In this document: positions 30,961 through 42,518 of the stretch, piece by piece | Layout: every line of letters starts with the position of its first letter | Position numbering within the stretch: position 1 is the stretch's first letter | Assembly: GCA_025529335.1 (NCBI GenBank) | Contig: JAMYHX010000380.1 | Location: 1 to 42,518, forward strand | Length of the DNA: 42,518 nt | From: Rhizopus sp. PT2906 | Taxonomy: Eukaryota; Mucoromycota; Mucoromycetes; Mucorales; Rhizopodaceae | Direction of reading: 5' to 3' | Program-made: the position numbers and the translations under genes | The notes under the pieces: model-generated | The model's input: the letters and a program-made list of their open reading frames with translations, nothing else | Databases searched by the model: none | What the model was told of the DNA's origin: nothing

Positions 30961-31383
30961 GACCACTGAGAGTCAAGCAGATATGTGTCGATGGCAAATT
31001 GCTCAGCGGAATCACTGTGAAAGTCAAAATTCAATCAAAGCTCCTGTTTGAGCTCTGCTAAATGAATCCTCGTTGAATTCGTGTCGTCAAAGCTCGATAT
31101 TAAGAATTATCGACCACACAGACGTATACCTGTATATATTTTCTTTTTTTTTTCTTGTACACAGTAAACACTTCACCCCCCACCCATACTTCTTTTTCTG
31201 ATTGTAAGTCTTTGTATTAGTTAAAAGCATGTGTTGCTTCGAATTTAATGCTTTTTTTTTCTTTCTTTTAATAAAATGCATTGAAGTAAAATATAAGCAA
31301 TGGCTCTTTGTTATGGCGTGCATAGTTTTGTTGCTTAATGATATTGCACTTTTTCTTTTTATTTGCGTATAGAAATAGAAAAA

Positions 31384-31621
31384 TTACCACTTTCTCTTTA
31401 CCTTTATACAGACAAGCACTATTAGTAATCCTACATGCACATGTGGTTTAATAACTTACAGCTAGTTGAACACATTGCTTAAATGCTTGAAATTCCTTTT
31501 GACACATGTCTTTGGTGACACCTTGATAATTAGCAGCGATGCATTTTCCGTAAATTGAAGCCTGTGCTGAACAAGAAGCAACACCATTAGCTAGTAAACG
31601 AACACCAGTGGATTTGTTCAT
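31384..31621 (-). CDS. ndufaf8: Mitochondrial twin CX9C protein, NDUFAF8-like complex I assembly factor
   Basis: Two exons (31621-31460 and 31401-31384) give 59 residues. The protein has two CX9C motifs, CSAQASIYGKC and CQKEFQAFKQC, the hallmark of small intermembrane-space/matrix CHCH proteins. Their sequences and spacing match animal NDUFAF8, which works with NDUFAF5 in complex I assembly. The frame stays open two codons past exon 1 (SY then stop). A GTAAGT donor there, a TACTAA branch-like site and a TAAAG acceptor 58 nt away produce the basic ending VKRKW, which fits this family better. The final exon is then only 18 nt. Presence of a complex I factor implies the fungus has complex I in addition to the alternative dehydrogenase in this window. 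Confidence 0.78.
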
Positions 31622-32665
31622 TGTTTTGCAATTTAGAACAAAAGAGAGCAAGAAATGTCAAAAGGGTTTTACATAAAAATAGGTGTTTACTAAAAGTCAC
31701 AGTACATTCAACATGTATTTATATATCTAATTTTCTCTTTTGTAGGATTCAATATTCTTCCGCTTCCTCACCACGCCCATTGCATACGTCAAGACTCTCT
31801 GTCTGTCACTCGGAAGAACTTCAATCATTCATGATCTGTACTATCTACAACTGATTACCCTACACTGCAAAAGGGTGACACTGCTGATAACACGGCTGCA
31901 GGAACCACTTATTGGAAGTATCTCAGATTTCTGGCTCTATTTCGTTCATTATAGCCTCTGCTTCCTTTTTCTCTTCTCTCTCTCTCTCTTAGTGTAGTTC
32001 TTCTGCAAACTCATCTATACAAAAAGTCACTCCCAACAAAAATCTTAAACCCGATCAATCCCAAGATATTGATTCTCCCATCATATTTGCTTTGCAGCTA
32101 GTCACTTGTGACAAAATATTTCATTAGTCATTAAAGGATAGCTTCGTTTCTAACAGATAGTGAGAAGCATGAGAACTCACAGAGCTAAAGAAACACTGAT
32201 CTAAACAAAAGCTAAATTGATAGGGCTACATAATAAAGCTTGAAATGTACACCAAAGAATTACAATGAAAAAGGCACTTTTCTTCTTGAGTAAATGCTGT
32301 GCACTTGATAATGCGCTGAATTAATATGAAAGTAGTCATATTAAAGACTAAAGAACAAAAAGTCAAGTATGGGAGTAACAAAATGAAGTTTTTATTTAAA
32401 CAATAGTTTGGTTTCCAAAGAGAGAGAGCTTTGAATAAGCGGAGATCTTTGTTTTGATAGTCAAGTTTAGAGAGCAAGTAGAGGCTTTTTGTTTTGATAG
32501 TCAAAAAGAGATATTTCTTCTTCTGTTTTTCTTTCCATAAGTCCAGAGGGCCACATTATCGCTAGCTTTCAAACCCAAGATGACTAGAACCATAGACTGC
32601 ATGCCAGAAGACTACAAGGTGTAAACCCTCCATGAAAAAAAAGTACTCAAGTCTCAAATCTCAAA
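31622..32665. other. Gene-poor AT-rich spacer
   Basis: No gene recognised. A 17-bp direct repeat, TTTGTTTTGATAGTCAA, occurs at 32448-32464 and 32488-32504. Confidence 0.35.
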
Positions 32666-33106
32666 TTAAAAGTCGATCTCAAAACCATACCACGGTAAAT
32701 TCAACGAAAGAGGCGCTTCAACGTACAAAGAGTGCACTTCTAAGTACCTAGGACGAAGCGTTTCGAAAGGGGTGATGACTGTGGAGACATCGGAATATTG
32801 AACCTTTGGAGCATCGCAACCGCCGAGTTCAGCAGTATAGAGGAGGGAGGGTTTACGGGCCATTCATCAGCTGTAGAGGCAGAGCCATAACAATAGGAGC
32901 ATCTAGGAGTGATCCAGCGTAGAGAAGCAGCGACCTGTAGTAGATCTTGATAGAGTTTGGCAGATAGTGGCAAAGTAGATTGGATATGTTGTTACTCCAG
33001 AGCGGTATTCATTAGCAGCAGGCATTGATAGACATGAGCAAAATTCTTTAGGGGATTTCCGACGTTGATAAGAATGGGACAGGCATTCACTAGCATTTTC
33101 AGGCAC
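32666..33106 (-). pseudogene. Possible decayed coding relic, unknown family
   Basis: The minus strand holds overlapping stretches of protein-like sequence in different frames: PIYFATICQTLSRSTTGRC (33106-32903), LYQDLLQVAASLRWITPRC (32973-32740), and DVSTVITPFETLRPRYLEVH ending FEIDF then a stop (32863-32666). Base composition is richer in G+C than the surroundings. This suggests a frameshifted coding remnant, maybe from a mobile element, but no motif identifies it. Confidence 0.25.
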
Positions 33107-33161
33107 TGATGGTTATTTGTAGGCATTGATAAGCATTTGATAAGCATTTGAGTATTTGTTT

Positions 33162-33252
33162 GATTATTTGATTATTTGATTATTTGAGTGTTTGAATGTT
33201 TGAATGTTTGAATGTTTGAATGTTTGAATGTTTGAATGTTTGAATGTTTGAG
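33162..33252. repeat. Tandem array of 8-bp units
   Basis: Two adjoining octamer arrays: about three copies of GATTATTT (33162-33185), then eight copies of TGTTTGAA (33189-33252, the last with a G at the end). Variants such as GATAAGCATT precede it (33128-33150), so the array seems to have grown from a TTGA-containing seed by replication slippage. Confidence 0.9.
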
Positions 33253-34993
33253 TGCATTGATAAGCAGTAGCAAGTATTTTTTTGAGCATTAGCGAGTAGC
33301 AAAAGCTTCTTTAAGAAGAGACCATCATTATAGAATAATATGCATCAGGAACCATGAAATAGAGCCAGCAAAAGTGTATTTTCTAAGCGATGGCATTAGC
33401 TATATGTACTTTGAGATCACCTAGACGCTGTTATACCTTTTCAACATATGGAATAATAGAATAATAAAAGCATAGGAGAATTTTTAAAAGATATAAAGAA
33501 TGAAGAAAAAAAGGGAAAAAAAATGATGGCTTCTTTTATAGTTTTTTTGTTTACGTGAATCATGTTATTTAGGCTGAAAATAAATGACTCAATCATCCTT
33601 TCTCCAATAATGCATGAATATATAAATAATTCTCTTTCTATCCTATCCATAGTAGAACATATCCGAGCATCCGAACGCCTCCTTCCCTTTTTTTGCATAT
33701 TTTTTCACGGCCCCTTCCTTTTCTTTTGTATGGCCGCTTGTTTACATAAAGTTGACCTCACGCACTTACACACACACACACACATGTAATTTTTTAATTA
33801 TGATTGCTTCACATTTCTCATTTCCAATACGCATTTTTCTATTTTTCTGGCCATTTTCTTTAAAAATGAATAATAAAAAAAAGCAAGGCAAGAATTAAGT
33901 GTACAAGGAAAAAGGTTGAGAGGAAGACGACAGCTGATAGTAAACAAAAAAAAAATAAGGCTTTTCTCAAAGAGCACTAGACTGCCAATTCTGTGGAACA
34001 TACGCAATTGATTCCATTATACTTGTTATTTGTCAAATCAAAAGAAGTCAACAATGATTAATTTATTTGGTTAGCCATTATGGTTTTTTGCTAGAAAGAG
34101 CCAAAATCAAATCACCCTAACCTTCATGTATCAAAATCTGTTTATCAAGCATGAAACATAGATGATTGAGTTGCTGACTTAGGAAAACATAAGAGTGTAT
34201 AATGTTTTTATTTTTATTTTTAGTGCACATGAAAAAAAGATAAAAGGTAAAAGGTAAAATGTTTATCCTCGAATCCTTGCTGTTATATCCTTTTCCTCTT
34301 CTCTGCTTGTGAAATGTAGATCAACATTAGCGACGACTGTTATTGTGATAGATTTAACTACTATACGTTCATTTTTATATTAAAGCAATGGACCTTCCAC
34401 GTCTGCATAAACTATTTCAAATGGCGCTCGAAACAGGTTGAGTTGCTAAGGTACGCAACATACTTTATATAGTCCCTTATTGTCATGGATACTCATGCAT
34501 CATGAATGAGAGGTATTATCGTGTATATGATTTACTAGGCGATTAGGAAGAGAACTATAGCCATGAAAAAGAATATGAATACATTAATGCATGAAATGGA
34601 TAACAATTAGCCTTGTATGGAGATAAAACAGTAGAAGAATAACTCAATAAGCCTTAGAGGGGAGCCAAAATGATGGAAGAGCAGTTCATCACTGTAGTAA
34701 CAAATGATGTCATTTCGTTGATCAAGTGTAGCGGCTGTAAGCTGGACATGATATATTATAAATTATGTAGTAAAGCAAAGACAGCACACTTATCCGAACA
34801 AGGTTTATATATGATATACGATTGATTTACGCAAGAAGGAATGACATAATCTTCATATACTGAAGTCTTTGTCTCATCTCCCATGTATAAATCCGTTACA
34901 AAAAAAAAGGCATTTAAGTCGACCTCAATTTCTTGTTCACAATCATTATATTTTTTTTATCTTTTTGTCTTATCAACTTTTCAAACCATAAAA
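33253..34993. other. Gene-poor spacer
   Basis: AT-rich, with a short (AC)n tract at 33768-33784 and poly-A/poly-T runs. No coding sequence recognised on either strand. Confidence 0.4.
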
Positions 34994-35092
34994 ATGTCTC
35001 AATGTATTTCTTGCGTTATTTATATTTTGACTGCAATAATATTTGCCTTGTCGATCTTACAATTAATCTTGCCATGGATATTTTGTTTGTAA
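34994..35092 (+). CDS. Candidate 32-residue hydrophobic microprotein (uncertain)
   Basis: ATG in the AT-rich context CATAAAAATG, typical of fungal starts, opens a 32-codon frame: a polar start (MSQCISC), then an almost continuous membrane-spanning stretch (VIYILTAIIFALSILQLILP) ending WIFCL. A TATAAAT lies about 110 bp upstream and a pyrimidine-rich leader sits in front. The stop codon TAA lies inside GTAAGC, a consensus donor, so this could instead be the first exon of a longer spliced gene. No convincing second exon is seen. Chance is a real possibility. Confidence 0.2.
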   Translation: MSQCISCVIYILTAIIFALSILQLILPWIFCL

Positions 35093-35440
35093 GCTCAACA
35101 GAAATCAAGGATTGTCTCAGGTAAAAATAGAGAGTATGATCATGAGATATATCAAATTGAAATCAGTTTACAAAAGTACTTTTTTCTTTTAAATGAAATG
35201 GTTGTATTTGAATAGCCACTGTTTACTAAGTTTAACATTTTGGTAAGGGAAAAAAAAAAGAATACATCAACGATGTCAGTATGACTTTGCCACTTCAGTG
35301 CGTTGGTCGCGAAATAAATTATTAAATCTACAACCATTTAGTCGGGTTCCTTCTTCCTTTCTTTGGTTTATTCAACATATAGAAACAGATAGATGAATTA
35401 GGAAAAGGAATTGATATTTTACATGCTTCTGGTTAGGTAA

Positions 35441-35468
35441 TATATATATATATATATATATATATATT
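35441..35468. repeat. (TA)n microsatellite
   Basis: Fourteen uninterrupted TA units in the 3' flank of the myosin gene. Confidence 0.95.
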
Positions 35469-35553
35469 GAGTAAACAAAAGGGCTATAACTATTAAATAG
35501 TCGCTTATATGTATATAATTTATTAATAAAAGGGAATAAAAGACGTGATATTC

Positions 35554-38500
35554 TTATTGGGCAGTTTCTTCTGTCTGTTGGATAAGTGTAACTAATCGAC
35601 GAAGTCGCTTCAAATTTAGCTACGTGTAAATTAAAGAATTAGAGATGACGGATTTTTTAAAAGTATTACTTTATATATTTACCCAAGAAGGTAAGTAGAC
35701 CTCAGGCTTTGTATCTCGTGGCCCAGGGATTTCAAATGGATTCGACGTATTTTCGATTGATACAGCATCCAATAGTAACGCATCGCTCTTGTCTCCTGTA
35801 ACATGAGCAGCCACAGCCCGAAGTATCTCTGGCTTGATAGGATTCTCATAATCAGCAATATGATACTGTGAAATGAGCTTCTGTATCTGAGTAGGTGTCA
35901 ATATCCAACAAACTTCATAGATATTTTCAATATCTTCCAAGGTTGCTTTTTTGAATTGAAGTAACTTGGTCGTTTGCATCAAGTGTTCTAATTGAAGAGC
36001 GCCTTCAGGAATATCGTGGCTCTTGCACCATTCTTCAATACGTGTAATATTGTATTGAATTTGCATAGCTAATAAAGTTGAGCAGTCAGATACGTTACAT
36101 GCACAATATATTTTTCTTACCTCTCTTCCATGAGCAAAAGTTTTTTCTCATCAATAAATCGTTGAATGCTGTTACACCAATAAGCTTTAATAATTCTGTC
36201 AATGCTTGTGCAGCTACAGATTGCTCAATATAATAGCATTTCATGGCACGCCATATCTTGTTCATGAAATTGAGCAGATCGTCCATTGAATACATCGGCT
36301 GAGATGAACCGGTTAATAGTTTGTTAAAGAATCTACCAGAGTCACTTGTGATGAATCCAGGCAGGGACTGTCCTTCAACTACTGCTGGAATAACCATTTT
36401 ACTAAGATGCTTCTTGATCTCCTTCATCCAGGCATGGTAGATATTATCCTCTAAGCATTGAATTTCGAACTTGATGGTTTCCACTAACTTGTTGAAATCA
36501 TTTCTGCTTGCTGCTTTACGCTTATCATGGTAAAATTCTTGTTCAATTTCTTGATGCGCAATGCAAATCAATGACAATAGCTCATGGACATTGGTTAGCC
36601 AGAATGTGCAAGGAACGACTGCATCTTCATCAGTAAAGCTCTATTAAAGAAAAAGGATAAATATATCAGTAGTCAACATATTTTAATATATACCAAGAAT
36701 TGCTTTTGTATTGTGTCCATAACATCAAACAAAAGTCTCTCTGATTGCTGAATATATCCCAATCGCCACATTTCGCTTACACATAGGCTGATTGTATGAG
36801 CGGGGAATAATATTTCTTTCTTGGAAGGAGGGTTTTGTAAAGTAGGTAAAGGCATCTTAACTGACCGAATGAGGCCTTGAAGAATTTCTTCCTGTAAGCT
36901 ATCCTCATTACGTAACAAGTTATGGATTTCTTCTTCTGGGCTTTCATCGATGGCACCAGAGAGTCCGCCGGCTTTGGTGCCTGCAATAGATCCAATGTTA
37001 TCAATGGACGTAGGTCGAGGATGTTTTTCATTCTGACGGATCGTTTCAAGGGAATTCTTCAGCCTGTTGTTTAGCATATCCGCAGAACTGTTCCTGCGTG
37101 GTCTTCTCATTGTTGGTGTAGGAGGAGAATTGGTTGTAGCGGGTGCAACAGGATGAGATACATTTGCGTAGACGCCAGCAGGTGATTTGCTTCTCTGTTG
37201 CATTCCAGCAGACTCGGAATCTACTGACAAATAAGGTGCAGGAGAGGCGTTACGCATGCCGGGAGCAGGTGAGACAGCACGCAGAGCAGTCGATGATCCT
37301 TGACGACGAGATGTGTTAAGTGCCTGTGATAGCTGTGCCTTTAATGCAGCAATTTGGCTACGGAGCTCGGCTACTTCAGCTTCGTCTGTCACGTTCTTGG
37401 CCCGTTCATCGGCTTCCTCTAGCGACTTGCGAAGTTTCTCATTTTCTGCCTTTTCGCTTTCAAGCTGTGATTTGACGGTATTCAATTCGCGATCTTGGTT
37501 CTTGATCTTTTCTAGTGCTTGGCGATGCTCATGATGAAGACTGTTGAACTCAGATTGAAGTGTATCGTGAGTTTCCTTGGGGACAGTTGGTTTTTGAAGC
37601 TCTTCTTCTAAATTCTTGGCTTTGCGCTCCATTTTCTCATATTTATCTGTCCAAGTTCTGATTTGTGCTTCAAGCTGAACTGCGCGGTCATTCATTATCT
37701 TATTCTCATGCTGAACTGTTCTCAGTGTCTGTGTCAATTCAACGACCTTGTTTTCAAGAGCATATGATACTTCCTTAAAGTGACTGACAGATCTTGCTTC
37801 GGCGCGGAGGCCTAATAACTGTTTACGAGCAATATTGCGACGAATGATGGATTGGAAATGAATGATAAATTCTCTTTGAGCCTTATACTTCTTTCTGGCA
37901 AACCTATATTACGGAAAAAAAATGCTATCAGAAAGGAGAGTTCTATGTAATCATCACGTAACTCACCAGCCTCTAACAAGCTTTTGAATTTGAATGGCAG
38001 CGTGGTTCTCTCGCAGAGATTGGAAGTTACATCTTGCCAATTTAGTTCTGCAAGCTACAATAAAAGGAAAAGAAATGTATGAATTAAACAAGTCGAAGTT
38101 GGAAGGGAATACAATCTGTCATCTTACCAGTTTGAAGTTTAAGAACAAATACTTTCTTAGAAAGGTATTGTTTTCGAGCAATATATCTTTTCCAATTCTT
38201 CTGAATGGTGATCGCTGCCTTTTCTTCTCTAAGATGCTGTATTTTAGCTGAAGCCATCTTACGGCGTGCAACACATTGAATTCGAATAGTCAGTTCCTTC
38301 ATACGAACGTAACGCATGTGATAAATATATCTCTTCATATGCTTTTGCAAAATGATAGCGCATTCGTTGAAGCGATCTGCTCTTAATTTTTCCAGATAGG
38401 CCAATTGTCCAGCACGGAAGAAGATCTTTGTTGTTCCTACTTGGTATTTATCCTCATCTTTAATAGATGCTTCCAAGATAACTGAGCATAACTGACGAAT

Positions 38501-41065
38501 ATCTGGCTTGGTGACCTTGGGATCCCAATGCTTGGATGAAACAAGGGCGTAGTACCGATCCGCGAATTCTTCAAAGGTCCAACGGGAAGGATAACCAGCA
38601 CAACTGATACGGATAGTTTCCAGTACACCACATGCTCGAAGTTGAGAAAGTACCATATTTGGATCAAACTCCCATGCTACCTTGGCTTCGTTTGGTTTAA
38701 TACAACGGATATAATGAACATTGGTGCTTCCGATAGTGTCCATTAAATTAATCAAGGATGCTTTAAAAATAGATCCAAGTGTTGGTTTTCTAACAACCAT
38801 ACTCATACGCTTATTGTTTTCAGGCTAAATATATAGATAAATAATGAGATCTATAATTGGTTGAATACGTAGGTTCTACTCACCGGAGGGACTGCGTTAT
38901 TAGCTGCTGCTTTTTCCAAGACGTCGTTCAAAAAGTCAAACTCGGCATTTTGTAAAAGGGCTAAATGCTCATCGGGCACTGTGTCCTTGTTTTTATCAAT
39001 AAAATTTTCAGCTTCATATTGAACATCCAATGCATAATGTGCAATCGTGAAAGCACTGTTGGAGAATCGAGGCTTTTTGAAGTAAGTCTTGTAGTTGGGA
39101 TTATCAAAGTTGGTATACAATTTTTGAACAAATCCTTGATCTGAGCCTGAAGGTAAACGAGATTCCTAGATGCAGACAAATGGTTTGTAAACAAGAGTAT
39201 GACTATATACTACACCTTACCTCATCCAAAAGTGATAAAATACCCAATTTTCCTTCAATCAGCTCAATACATTTTTGATTGTCGCTAAATTCAATAAAGG
39301 TCCAGTTGATCTTTTCCCTCACATACTCTTCTTGTTCCAACTTAAAGACATGTTGATTGAACTGCTGCTGAAGCTTTTCATTAGCATAGTTGATACAGAA
39401 CTGTTCAAACGAGTTCTTCTTGAAATGCTCAAAGCCGTAGATATCCAAGACACCAATAAAATTTGCAACTTTGCTAGAATCTGAGCAGGAAAGGCTTTCG
39501 TTTGTAACAGAAACAAGCCATTCAAATAGGTTTGCATAAACATATTTAGCTACAGAGTCCTTCACGACATGGGCTTGTGCAGGGCTTAGGTTGGTTACGA
39601 TCTTTTCAGAACGAGTGATGATCTGTTTACGCACGATCCATTTTCGAAAATCAGCGGTTTTGATACCCAATAAGCGAGTGGCGGTTAACAAGGCAGGGTC
39701 GTCTTCTGCCAGCATAGCATCACCACGTCCAGTAATTTTAATGTTACCAATATGAAGTAAAGCTGCCAACAATCTAAAGATCTTCCACTGTAGCTGTACT
39801 GATAAACCAATTGTAGATAGCGCTCTTTGAGTTGTTTCAAATTCAGCAGCATCATCTACACCGGGTATCACACCAGTTCCACTTTGGTTCAAGTAGTGAA
39901 ATTGAGTATAATCACCCAACTCAAACTCTTTTTTCTCTGACAAGGGTATACCTGCACAAAGCTACGTATGTACACGTATGAGTTATAAACATATATTCAC
40001 CTCCTTTTTTTGTTTACCTGATAAAAAATATGATAATTTCTTTCTGTCTCAGGTTGATAGATAAGACGTGAACGTTCCAGTAAATACGTCCTAATCTTTG
40101 CCCCCACAATATTGGCAGCATCATCAAACTGAATCTCGATGTATTTACCAAATCGAGACGAGTTGTCATTTCGTGTTGTTTTGGCATTACCAAATGCTTC
40201 CATAATAGGATTGGTAGCTGCAGAGAGATCAAACTTAACCTCTTGACACACGCATGTGATTATATCCTGACTTACCCAATATCTGTTCTTCTACTTCTGT
40301 CATTCCTCCGCCGGACTTTTGTTTCTTACCCACACTTTCTTGATCATCTGCAGTGGCAAAGTAGCGCATGATGTATTTAGCACTCACAGTTTTACCAGCA
40401 CCACTTTCACCCGATACAACAATCGTTTGGTTCATTTGTTCACGTATCATGCAACGATAGGCATCTTCAGCAATAGCAAACAAATGTGGCTCGAGTTCAC
40501 CCCGTCTCCTTCCAGAATACTGTTGTACAATATCCGGATCATAAAGGGCAACCCTGTCGAATGGGTTTACTGCAATCAGGACAATACCAGAGTATGTGTA
40601 GATCAACCTTTGCATATATCGAGTCCGGATTGTATTCAAGACTGGAAAGGTACATGGGTGTTTAACAAATGTCATTTTTTAGTTTTGTTTTGTTTTTGTA
40701 TTACCAGCTGGCTCATTTAAATAACTCAGGTTTGTCAAGTCGTCTGTATACTCCATCTTTGGAGGGTTACGAAGTGGTGGTAAGTTCGATCCTCCTGTCT
40801 TTTCCAGTTCTGCTAAGGTAGACTCAAATACATATTCCTAAAGTAAAAAAAAAAAAAAAAATTAGAACGACGCTTATATTAAATATTAGTGTTGTTATAT
40901 TACACTTCCGTCAGCATCACTTTCAAACACAATCTTAACTTTTGAATCACTTGTAATTGTACTCGAGATGCATGTTGTTGAAACCCAAGCTTCTCTGTCA
41001 TCTGCAAACCAGGCTTTCGTTCCTGGGGTATAAACCTCGACTGACTGTCGAATGTTAGTTGCCAT
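35554..41065 (-). CDS. myo2: Class V myosin heavy chain (Myo2-like)
   Basis: Actin-based motor moving vesicles and organelles along actin cables. Twelve exons on the minus strand: 41065-40904, 40837-40705, 40641-40276, 40217-40018, 39961-39221, 39165-38884, 38824-38128, 38054-37967, 37903-36694, 36640-36121, 36068-35683, 35619-35554, giving 1616 residues. All introns are GT-AG (52-73 nt) and all phases agree. The motor domain has P-loop GESGAGKT (176-183), then ATNPIMEAFGNAKT, switch I NDNSSRFGKY and switch II DIYGFEHF. A lever arm with six IQ motifs (about residues 784-925) is the class V signature. A Glu/Lys-rich coiled coil (about 930-1070) gives dimerisation. A Ser/Pro-rich linker leads to the C-terminal DIL cargo-binding domain (about 1215 to the end), with NYHIF-type motor and SWKRAMQIQYN tail blocks conserved. 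The gene looks complete and intact. Confidence 0.96.
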
Positions 41066-42518
41066 GCCAACCTTTAAAAGTTAAAATAAGAGAAATAAAA
41101 ATAAAAAAAAAGGTACGGGAATAGTTCAATGAAAATGAAGCGCGTGATTTACATTTTAACTTTAAAGACAACTGTAGAAAAGGGTGTTTATAGGGTGGAG
41201 TCTTAAAACTTCTATTCTAGATCACTTGGTCAATACACCAGAGGATAAGCCAACAAGGAAGGACATATGCCGTTTCAAAGTGAGAGCCTAGACTGTTCTT
41301 GCATCTCATCAAAGGGCGCGCCTTCTTCTTGTTCATCCATATAGGCATTTACCCTTTCATCCTCCATAGACATGGTTGATAAGAATATATGTGTGAAGTT
41401 GAGGCGCCACATATATTCTTAGTGACTTAAGTATTTGATATGAATCATTATAGTGCTACATAATCTTACATTCATTCTATTTTGCATTACTCTACAGCAT
41501 CAAATAAGAATAGCTCTTAGTAATTATAATAAGAACAATAATGGCTAGTAACTGCAACGAGCGGACAGACCAGGTCATGATACATTTCTGGGATTACTTT
41601 TTGCTTCGATAATTACCATATAACTGGTGAGTATTGGCAGTTTTTTATCGTTTTAGATATTCAAATAAAAAAAGCGCGGCTCGAAGAGCTTATACCACAT
41701 TCGAAGTCCGGCTGAAGTCAACTGGGATTGGGTTAGGCATGTCAAGCAATTGATAGTGAATCAATTTCTCTAATTCAACAAACCAATTTTGTGTAAGTTC
41801 TTTAAATAGTTGCACAGGCAGGGATCGATGGAAGATATATATTAGAATTTACGGTATTATTATCAACAACTGATAATTATTTCGTTGCGAAGGGAAAAAA
41901 GCATGTTTTATTTATGGGTGCATTACAGGGCATCCTTTAAAAACAAAACTAATAGTAATATATGCAAAATAAAGATTAATAAAAACAACAGCGACAGAAA
42001 TAGATATTTTCCTATTTTGTATTGTTGCTGTAGCTGACTTGTTACTGCAAATATTGTTTATAGCAGGAGATAATGATGACGTCAAAAACATTTGGAATTT
42101 CAATATATGTACGTGTATTGTCGAAGAAAGAAGAAAAAAAGTACAATTTGAAAACCTTGATCTTGAAGTTGCTAAAATAGTAGAAACAGGCAAAGCCATG
42201 TTGTCAATAAGTACATTGACACAGTCGTGTCCCTCTTTACTTGTGCATGTACTTTACCTTCTTAGTGTACAGTTTAACTTCATTAGTATCCAACTTATCA
42301 TTACACTTGTTTCATAATGTGTCTAGCAATGCATTTTTTTGCCTTATTGAAAATAAAAACAGCAACGAGCTTTAGATATACTGTTTTATTAAAAATAAAC
42401 TTCATAAAGAGGATAAAATTATGACGTGTATGAAAAAAATGATTGGCGCATATTAAGAAAAGCATTTACGCAAAGATTAAAAATAAAATACATAAAAGGA
42501 GGCGGCATACAAATGAGA
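41066..42518. other. Myosin promoter region and window-end spacer
   Basis: Minus-strand promoter side of the myosin gene. The only coding candidate near it is the small frame at 41275-41373. A plus-strand frame at 42039-42317 has a hydrophilic core (CIVEERRKKVQFENLDLEVA) but no recognised family; it may be a relic. No RNA gene or repeat seen. Confidence 0.4.
41275..41373 (-). CDS. Candidate 32-residue acidic peptide (uncertain)
   Basis: ATG at 41373 in the context TCAACCATGT opens a short acidic frame (MSMEDERVNAYMDEQEEGAP, then FDEMQEQSRLSL and a stop). The codon use looks coding-like, and the start context is better than most chance ORFs here. It has no membrane segment or recognised motif. 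It could be a small gene, an upstream ORF in the myosin transcript's neighbourhood, or chance. Confidence 0.2.
   Translation of the reverse strand: MSMEDERVNAYMDEQEEGAPFDEMQEQSRLSL

Noticed and set aside
19798..31621. A respiratory gene cluster (NADH dehydrogenase, ATP synthase f, NDUFAF8-like)
   Set aside because: The three genes are several kilobases apart, on different strands and separated by unrelated genes, so clustering is not supported.
32448..32504. 17-bp direct repeat as a possible target-site duplication or regulatory pair
   Set aside because: Only 23 bp separate the copies and nothing mobile lies between them, so simple local duplication is likelier.
41690..41745. TTCGAAGTCC-like T-loop suggesting a tRNA
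   Set aside because: No matching acceptor stem or D-arm could be folded. No other tRNA signal was found in the window.

Overview
The window is nuclear DNA of a filamentous fungus, most likely an early-diverging Mucoromycota member of the Mucorales type (Rhizopus/Mucor-like). This rests on protein content (fungal class V myosin, OLE1-type desaturase with a cytochrome b5 tail, fungal external NADH dehydrogenase), on many very short GT-AG introns (46-73 nt) with GTAAGT-like donors and occasional CTAAC-type branch sites, on pyrimidine-rich leaders before ATGs, on AT-rich spacers, and on a decayed DIRS-like retroelement. I reconstructed exon joins by hand from reading frame, splice sites and family conservation; no transcript evidence was available.

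Layout. 1-9.9 kb: a cohesin kleisin Rad21/Scc1 (+), a convergent vacuolar Ca2+/H+ exchanger (-), a small secreted I9-type protease inhibitor (-), a G-protein alpha subunit (-), an unidentified protein with a low-complexity N-terminus (-), and a transposase relic. 9.9-16.1 kb: a USP15/Ubp12-type deubiquitinase (+), convergent ribosomal protein L14 (-), and palmitoyl-protein thioesterase 1 (+), which is divergent from L14 across about 217 bp. 16.2-21.6 kb: an unknown secreted protein (+), a coiled-coil protein (-) and a type II NADH dehydrogenase (-). 21.6-24.2 kb: a broken DIRS-like retroelement. 24.3-29.0 kb: delta-9 desaturase (-), ATP synthase subunit f (+) and an Rtc4-domain protein (-). 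29.0-35.5 kb: gene-poor, with coding relics, an 8-bp tandem array, dinucleotide tracts and one small real gene, an NDUFAF8-like complex I assembly factor (-). 35.5-41.1 kb: a complete 12-exon class V myosin (-). 41.1-42.5 kb: spacer with at most a tiny ORF.

The genes are independent housekeeping and signalling units, not a cluster or operon. Three serve mitochondrial respiration (alternative NADH dehydrogenase, ATP synthase f, NDUFAF8-like), but they are scattered. I found no CRISPR array, no tRNA or rRNA, no biosynthetic cluster and no convincing new multi-gene system. The most interesting points are at gene-structure scale: a GC-AG intron next to a 17-nt micro-exon that splits the active-site region of PPT1, an Asp-to-Glu change at a predicted PPT1 catalytic position, a 21-nt micro-exon in the exchanger, an 18-nt terminal exon in the NDUFAF8-like gene, stop-free in-frame short introns, a candidate separase site in Rad21, and two lineage-restricted unknown proteins.
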